Assembly: GCA_029379225.1 (NCBI GenBank)
Contig: JAQYWR010000004.1
Coordinates: forward strand, 62,001 to 126,000
From: Nostoc sp. S4
GTDB lineage: Bacteria > Cyanobacteriota > Cyanobacteriia > Cyanobacteriales > Nostocaceae
Length of the DNA: 64,000 bases
Direction: 5' to 3'
Positions within the stretch are counted from its first letter, which is position 1. The number at the start of each line of letters is the position of its first letter. A model generated the notes under the pieces. That model was not told where the DNA came from. It did not search any database and saw only the letters and a list, made by a program, of their open reading frames with translations. The translations under genes were made by a program, and so were the position numbers. Of the stretch, positions 59,749-64,000 are shown piece after piece.

Positions 59749-59928
59749 ATGTCTAAGTCTAAAGGTAAGCCCGAAAATTTTGATAATCCACCAAGTAGAG
59801 ATTTGACAGAAAATGTTACTTTTAGAGCTACCAGGGAAATGAAGGAAGAGATACACAAGCAAGATAATCCTGCACAATTCTGTAGAGACGCCATCCAAGA
59901 GAAGCTAGATAAGAATAAAGGGAAGTAG
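59749..59928 (+). CDS. Small charged RHH-like protein, 59 aa
   Basis: The frame from the ATG at 59749 reads SKGKPENFDNPPSRDLTENV, TFRATREMKEEIHKQDNPAQ and FCRDAIQEKLDKNKGK. The order strand (NVTFRAT), helix (EMKEEIHKQ), helix (FCRDAIQEKL) fits a CopG/Arc-type RHH domain, as often found as excision or copy-control regulators of mobile elements. It is divergent from the SAP gene and convergent with the AlbA_2 gene; the minus-strand frame over it is antisense. Function inferred from fold pattern only. Confidence 0.6.
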   Translation: MSKSKGKPENFDNPPSRDLTENVTFRATREMKEEIHKQDNPAQFCRDAIQEKLDKNKGK

Positions 59929-59962
59929 TTCAAAGTTCTTAAAATATTCCTTAATGACAGCA

Positions 59963-60815
59963 TTAAGGAATGTTAATAATTGCCGCCTGACCATTAACGA
60001 TGTTTAAGATGGCTCCTCCTACTTTTTGCTGCATTCCTGGAGAGTCAATTGACCACCCCAGACCATAATTATTATCATTCCTTTGAATAGCTATTTGAAA
60101 AGGAGATTGAGAATCATAAATTCTAAATCTAACACCTTGCCAGACAAGCATCGCTCCAGGAACACAATAGTTTTTGGAGTAAGAATTTGTATGGAATGTT
60201 ACGTTGCGTAGATTCAGATATTGTTCTAAACTCTCTGCAAAATCCGAATTTTTTGAGAAGACGTTAAGCCGTTTGTCTATATATAAACGCACTATGTAAT
60301 ATTGGGCTGGGGTTACAGATTCGTTTGATATAGAAGCGCTCAACGTTATTGGTCTTGAAAACTCATTACCCTCTTCAAACTCAAGGCTGATTGGGTCTTT
60401 TTCAAGAAAAAATTGTAGTGACAAGTCAGGAGAACTACTGCGATTTGCAACATCACGAACTTCATATTCTTCCATAGGAATAGATTGATAATTATACCTT
60501 TTGTAAAAAATATGATCTTCTGCCATGTGTGGAGCGTGATTACTTTGTGGAATGCTTACTACATAAATAACCTTTCCAGGATTACTCCGATGAAGCTCAA
60601 TCTGCTTAATTCTAATACCGTCAATGCGACGTTGAATAGATGAATTTATAACTTGTTCAAGCCACTCTCTTTTAACCTCTGCTGGGTCGTAACCTGCATC
60701 GATTTTTTTCTTTTTCTTCCAAAAAAAACAGCCATTCAAAGACTAATTTGTTCTCATCTTTTTCTAATAAACTTTGTAACAAATCAATTTTTTTGATCAT
60801 TTGAAATGTTTGCAT
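59963..60815 (-). pseudogene. AlbA_2/Schlafen-type DNA-binding protein gene, frameshifted at an A8 tract
   Basis: An ATG at 60815 with GAGGTAATGAT upstream opens MQTFQMIKKIDLLQSLLEKD and ENKLVFEW. At the run of eight A's (60721-60728, T8 in the message) the frame must slip one base to join WKKKKKIDAGYDPAEVKREW. It then continues DGIRIKQIELHRSNPGKVIY, VVSIPQSNHAPHMAEDHIFY, KRYNYQSIPMEEYEVRDV, the C-terminal part of an AlbA_2 domain. A beta-rich C-terminal domain of about 170 residues is not recognised. The middle of the AlbA_2 domain is missing. Alternatively a 258-residue protein starts at a TTG at 60739. Confidence 0.55.
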
Positions 60816-61389
60816 ATCATTACCTCATTTAGGTTTATTTAGAAAAATAATGAATTTATTTAACTAGCACAAGATAGAATAATACATTTGCCTACAAAAG
60901 CTTGAATTATTTTGTTAAGTAAGTTTTTATGAAGAATTGTTATCACTTTACTTAACAGTTCGACAAAAAATCTCTACAAGTAGGTAAGTGTGAATATGTT
61001 CTAATCCCAACGCCTACTCGTCGCTGACTTACAAATATCTCTGCAACTGTTTCAAATTTTGATGTCCTTAAATTTTCTAAATAACTCTCAATGATATACC
61101 AGCATTGCTCATCTGGGTTAGGGTGAAAGTGATTTATTCGCTGATGAATGTTAGGGTATGTGTGGTGTTTAGTTAGAGTATGACTTCAAGTACTAAGGAA
61201 GCTAGATATAGCAAGTAATACAGACTATGAAAACAGGGTGGGGTAGATGGCAGGCGAAAAAAGTGATAGGCAGAATAGCGAAAATTGAGAGTGATTAATT
61301 CACAATCCTTGCTGCATAAGGATTCTATTTTCACTACTTCTGAGATATTGAAAAATGCTGTAGCTTACAGAATGAGACACATAAAAAAT
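60816..61389. other. Non-coding part of the element with a start-less frame
   Basis: On the minus strand 60952-61185 is open for 78 codons but has no usual start codon. It reads HQRINHFHPNPDEQCWYIIE, SYLENLRTSKFETVAEIFVS then RTYSHLPTCRDFLSNC. It looks like the end of a decayed gene; the family is not recognised. The rest is AT-rich. Confidence 0.4.
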
Positions 61390-61418
61390 ACCCTCTAGGA
61401 TGTTGACTCTTAGAGGGT
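61390..61418 (-). terminator. Terminator of the integrase gene
   Basis: On the minus strand ACCCTCTA...TAGAGGGT (8-bp stem) is followed by ATTTTTTATG. It lies about 50 bases past the integrase stop. Confidence 0.8.
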
Positions 61419-61465
61419 TTATTAGTACTTAGAGTATTAGTTGGAGTAATTTAGAGAAGATGGGT

Positions 61466-62905
61466 TTATTTGCCCCTATCTTGGAGTAGTTTTTTTAATT
61501 CTTCCATCTGTTGCTGAAGAAAATGATTTTTCTGTTTGAGTAGGTCGAGTTCTGATTGTTGTTGTGGCACTTCAGGATTAATTCTCTCAGCAAATATCGC
61601 TACGTCTTGATAATGTTTGCTCGATACCTCTATCTGATGTCCACACCACTTACTGACAACTTTTTCATCAATTCCTAAATCAAAAACCGCATGAGTAATA
61701 AAGGTATGCCGTGTATTATAGGGTGACAGGTATCTTGTAAGCTTTCCTTGGTTAATTAATTCTGGGATTATTCCTTTTATTTTCATTGATGGTGCTTGGC
61801 ATCCCTTCCATGTAAGCCCAAAGGTTCCAGAATAAATAATTTTTCCCTGCTTGCTTTTAAATACCACATCTCCTGGTTCACCCTGGGGAATTGATTTTAA
61901 AAGGTTCCACAATTCCCCCTTTTTCGGTATAGGAAACTTTCTAATCTTATCTCCCTTGTAAGTTTTATCATTTTTTAGCGGATAGAATTTTTTGGTCGTT
62001 CTATTACACGTCCATTGAAAAAATATAAGTTCTTTGTCCCAATCAATATCACACCATCTTAAGGCTATAGCTTCACCCGTTCGGCATCCAGTGAGAAACT
62101 TGAATTTAACAAAATCGTGCCAACAAACTCTTGTAGGGTGGTTCTTGAGATATTCAATTATTGTTTGTGCTTCATCCCATGTATAAGCTTTTCCTCTATC
62201 TAATATATCGTCATCAATTTCTATATCTATTTCATTCTGGGTTTTGCCTTGTGCTCCCTTGTTAACTATCTCCTCAGCCATTCCCTCGTAGGGATTATGA
62301 GTTAATAGCTTATTTCTCATTAGTCGTTGATATGCCTTTGAGAGATTCGATAGTAGTTGTTTTACAGTATTATAATTTCTGTTCTCTATTAACCAATTCC
62401 TAATTTTTAAAGCATCCTCAGATTTAGTTGTCTCAATTGCTGACTCAAGAAATCTTTTGTATTGACCTTGGTACATATTCTCAAAATGACTTTCCCTGAT
62501 TTCATGTTTCCTGTACTCACAATACATATCCCACACTTCTATCAAGGACATCTCTGGTTTAGGTGGTACTTGGTCATCTGAATTTTCAACGCCCTTTACT
62601 AACCTCAGCTTTGCTCTTAAACCATATTCCTCAAGAATTTCTTGATAACGCCCTAGATTAAAGTTCCCATGACCATCGTCAAGCTTACCCTCTTCTAGTT
62701 CTATCTGTAGCCTACGCTCTAGCTTTGATGCTGTAGCCTTCCAGTCATCTGGATTAATACCAGTTCTTAGTTTTACCTGTTTACCATCTGCAAAGTAGCC
62801 GCGAGGGAAGCAAGCTTTTATTGACCCTGAGTCAGGGCGTACCGTTACCTTACCTTTCCTTGCTTTCCCTGTGGGAGTTTTACTGCTATATACCATAATG
62901 CTCAT
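61466..62905 (-). CDS. Tyrosine recombinase/integrase of the ftrV element
   Basis: 479 residues. The N-terminal region (1-110) has an AP2-like or arm-binding character (GSIKACFPRGYFADGKQVKL). The core-binding domain is at about 130-215 (SLIEVWDMYCEYRKHEI). The catalytic domain has FLTGCRTGEAIALRWCDIDW (Arg I), LSPYNTRHTFITHAVFD (Arg II, with Tyr where most have His), KWCGHQIEVSSKHYQ (His/Trp and the nucleophile Tyr). The C-terminal 35 residues are coiled coil. It would join element and ftrV sites. Its start codon overlaps a TGAGCAT arm-site repeat, suggesting self-regulation. Confidence 0.92.
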   Translation of the reverse strand: MSIMVYSSKTPTGKARKGKVTVRPDSGSIKACFPRGYFADGKQVKLRTGINPDDWKATASKLERRLQIELEEGKLDDGHGNFNLGRYQEILEEYGLRAKLRLVKGVENSDDQVPPKPEMSLIEVWDMYCEYRKHEIRESHFENMYQGQYKRFLESAIETTKSEDALKIRNWLIENRNYNTVKQLLSNLSKAYQRLMRNKLLTHNPYEGMAEEIVNKGAQGKTQNEIDIEIDDDILDRGKAYTWDEAQTIIEYLKNHPTRVCWHDFVKFKFLTGCRTGEAIALRWCDIDWDKELIFFQWTCNRTTKKFYPLKNDKTYKGDKIRKFPIPKKGELWNLLKSIPQGEPGDVVFKSKQGKIIYSGTFGLTWKGCQAPSMKIKGIIPELINQGKLTRYLSPYNTRHTFITHAVFDLGIDEKVVSKWCGHQIEVSSKHYQDVAIFAERINPEVPQQQSELDLLKQKNHFLQQQMEELKKLLQDRGK

Positions 62906-62915
62906 TTTATGCTCA
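62898..62915. promoter_or_regulatory. Putative integrase arm-type sites, right end
   Basis: ATGCTCA at 62898-62904 and 62909-62915, again an 11-base period. The first overlaps the integrase start codon. Confidence 0.5.
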
Positions 62916-62955
62916 AAATATATAAATCAGTTTTTAGATAACTGATTTATAAGCA

Positions 62956-63177
62956 TTATATAACCTCTAACTCATTCTCACGTAGATGAGCTTTAAATTT
63001 TTTACTAAACCGGACTAAAATCGGCAGATTAGCGCTTACAGGTCTACCTTGCCATTCAGTAACAATACCTGCGACTTCGCCTTCTGAGCCTTTGAGGTCA
63101 AAAGCCTGATTTCGATGTTCGGGATGATGATAGACTACCACCGATTCTTTAACGCGCACGCGATCGCCAACTTTCAT
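62956..63177 (-). CDS. ftrV: Ferredoxin-thioredoxin reductase variable chain
   Basis: 73 residues from the ATG at 63177 (MKVGDRVRVKESVVVYHHPE); an 11-codon extension is possible but unusual. HRNQAFDLKGSEGEVAGIVT, EWQGRPVSANLPILVRFSKK and FKAHLRENELEVI are characteristic of the SH3-like FtrV subunit. It supports the catalytic FeS subunit in passing electrons from ferredoxin to thioredoxin, controlling light-dependent enzymes. Its final codons form the right attachment site of the integrative element, and the reading frame is preserved. Confidence 0.93.
   Translation of the reverse strand: MKVGDRVRVKESVVVYHHPEHRNQAFDLKGSEGEVAGIVTEWQGRPVSANLPILVRFSKKFKAHLRENELEVI
62966..62984. repeat. Right attachment site repeat inside ftrV
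   Basis: TCTAACTCATTCTCACGTA, encoding the LRENELE end of FtrV on the minus strand and identical to 58940-58958. Confidence 0.8.
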
Positions 63178-63688
63178 AACAACATTCACACCTAGCATTT
63201 GCTTTTTCACAACTATCTGCTACAAAATATATGATTAAACTGCCAAAAATTTGATTTAATCATCTATTTCTTGACATTTGACAGGGGTACAACGGCGCAT
63301 TGATCCCTCCGCATCTAGGCACGTCTTAGCCATCCGTGCATACTTCTCCAAGTTTTTTTGCCGCATTAATGTGTATCGCCCTCACCCTCCGCTTTTACCC
63401 CAAAACCTGGGAAACGAAAGAAAATCAAGCGATATCAGATATCCTAACTACTTTGGCAAGAGATATAACCTTTTTATCATCTTCACTCTAGGATGTTCCT
63501 TAGGTCAACTCTCTCACCAATTTTCGCCCATCACAAATGTCCAACTATTCCATATTGGTAATGAGTCAGAGTGGGAATAATTGCGATCCCTGGTCAGAAA
63601 ACAGTTTTACAATGGGCTAAAATTGAGCCAAGCTAACCAAACCAAAGCGTCATGACTGCGATCGCCATCAACTTGAATCAGGTGTTAC
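63178..63688. other. Intergenic region without supported genes
   Basis: About 510 bases. A 100-codon plus-strand frame at 63278-63580 has no domain and odd composition (RPHPPLLPQNLG), so I leave it out. The ftrV promoter lies at the left end. Confidence 0.4.
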
Positions 63689-64000
63689 ATGACTCAAGCT
63701 TTACCCCAACCCATAACCTACGAAGAATTTATCAAGTGGTATCCCAATGATGGCAAGCGCTACGAGTTGCATCAGGGAGTAATTGTTGAGATGCCACCTC
63801 CAAATGGAAAACACGAAAATGTTACGGGTTTTCTAACGGTACAAATTGGGTTTTAACTTTTGCGAATGGGTTTACCCTATCGCATACCCAAAACTGCATT
63901 TGTAAAAACAGGTGATTCAATCTACTCTCCCGATATCTTATTATTGAATCATGACAATTTGGTAAACGAACCTTTGTGGGAGAAACAATCAACTGTAATT
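63689..64000 (+). pseudogene. Uma2 family endonuclease (DUF820), interrupted by a nonsense codon, runs off right edge
   Basis: From the ATG at 63689: TYEEFIKWYPNDGKRYELHQ and GVIVEMPPPNGKHENVTGFL, then a TAA at 63854 where family members have CAA (FQLLRMG). The same frame continues LLRMGLPYRIPKTAFVKTGD and SPDILLLNHDNLVNEPLWEK to the edge. The PD-(D/E)xK-type core (SPDILLL) is intact beyond the stop. Uma2 proteins are very abundant in cyanobacteria with unknown roles. Confidence 0.75.

Larger units (their letters stand above)
58940..62984. mobile_element. Small integrative element inserted in the 3' end of ftrV
   Basis: Bounded by an identical 19-bp repeat TCTAACTCATTCTCACGTA at 58940-58958 and 62966-62984; the unit length is 4026 bp. 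The right copy is the coding end of ftrV, so integration keeps that gene whole. Contents are a tyrosine recombinase next to the right end, an AlbA_2-type gene, a small RHH-like gene, a SAP-domain gene, and GATGCTCA repeats near both ends. There are no replication or transfer genes, so it may depend on a helper or be an immobile remnant. Confidence 0.8.

Noticed and set aside
59733-59963. 76-codon minus-strand frame
   Set aside because: Antisense of the 59-residue RHH-like gene; Leu/Ser-rich composition typical of a shadow.
63278-63580. 100-codon plus-strand frame left of the Uma2 gene
   Set aside because: No domain, odd composition and no start signal.

Overview
The window is chromosomal DNA of a filamentous, probably heterocyst-forming (Nostoc/Calothrix-type) cyanobacterium. 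The evidence is photosystem I subunit PsaM, the ferredoxin-thioredoxin reductase variable chain FtrV, many HIP1-type GCGATCGC octamers, STRR-type heptamer repeats, a slr1601-family protein and a siderophore receptor with an AMIN domain. No rRNA, tRNA or CRISPR array was seen.

Layout. 1-5000: a large STAND/WD40 protein running off the left edge, two small inverted RHH paralogues and decayed transposase DNA. 5.5-16.6 kb: housekeeping and small stress genes (histidine-box membrane protein, BioD/DRTGG protein, a DUF4188 gene divergent from a PadR regulator with twin operators, YajQ, GST, TPR protein, psaM, a D-ribulose-kinase-like FGGY kinase) ending in an McrC remnant. 16.8-22.8 kb: metK, a PLP ammonia-lyase, an aromatic amino-acid permease, kptA and two small stress proteins. 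23.4-31.9 kb: an ene-reductase and a siderophore uptake locus (TonB receptor, binding lipoprotein, two FecCD permeases, with a divergent ATPase). 32-35.6 kb: the TIGR02587/TIGR02588 pair, a ChaB-domain protein, Dps and a secreted small protein. 36-42.6 kb: a polyol/pentulose catabolic locus (xylulokinase, two SDRs, a mannitol-dehydrogenase-type enzyme, a SorC/DeoR regulator). 42.6-46.8 kb: mutL, an adenosine-deaminase-like protein and a phosphodiester glycosidase. 47.5-51 kb: a broken geosmin locus. 51-58.9 kb: a histidine kinase, purA, rplY and conserved genes. 58.9-63 kb: a small integrative element in the 3' end of ftrV. The window closes in a broken Uma2 gene.

The two most interesting regions are these. 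(1) A terpene cyclase matching the N-terminal half of geosmin synthase is broken by a nonsense codon and then by an IS5-type element. The right end of the IS abuts the start codon of an intact family-2B encapsulin shell gene (HK97-type shell with an inserted cyclic-nucleotide-binding domain). This is a relic of a terpene-cyclase/encapsulin nanocompartment in which the shell outlived its cargo. (2) A ~4.03 kb integrative element lies between 19-bp direct repeats. The right-hand copy is the coding 3' end of ftrV. The element carries a tyrosine recombinase, an AlbA_2/Schlafen-type gene frameshifted at an A8 tract, a SAP-domain gene and a 59-residue gene, with 11-bp-phased GATGCTCA repeats near both ends that look like integrase arm sites.

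Start codons were often moved from the longest frame to an internal ATG, using Shine-Dalgarno spacing or family alignment from memory. No database search could be run, so all family names rest on recognised motifs.
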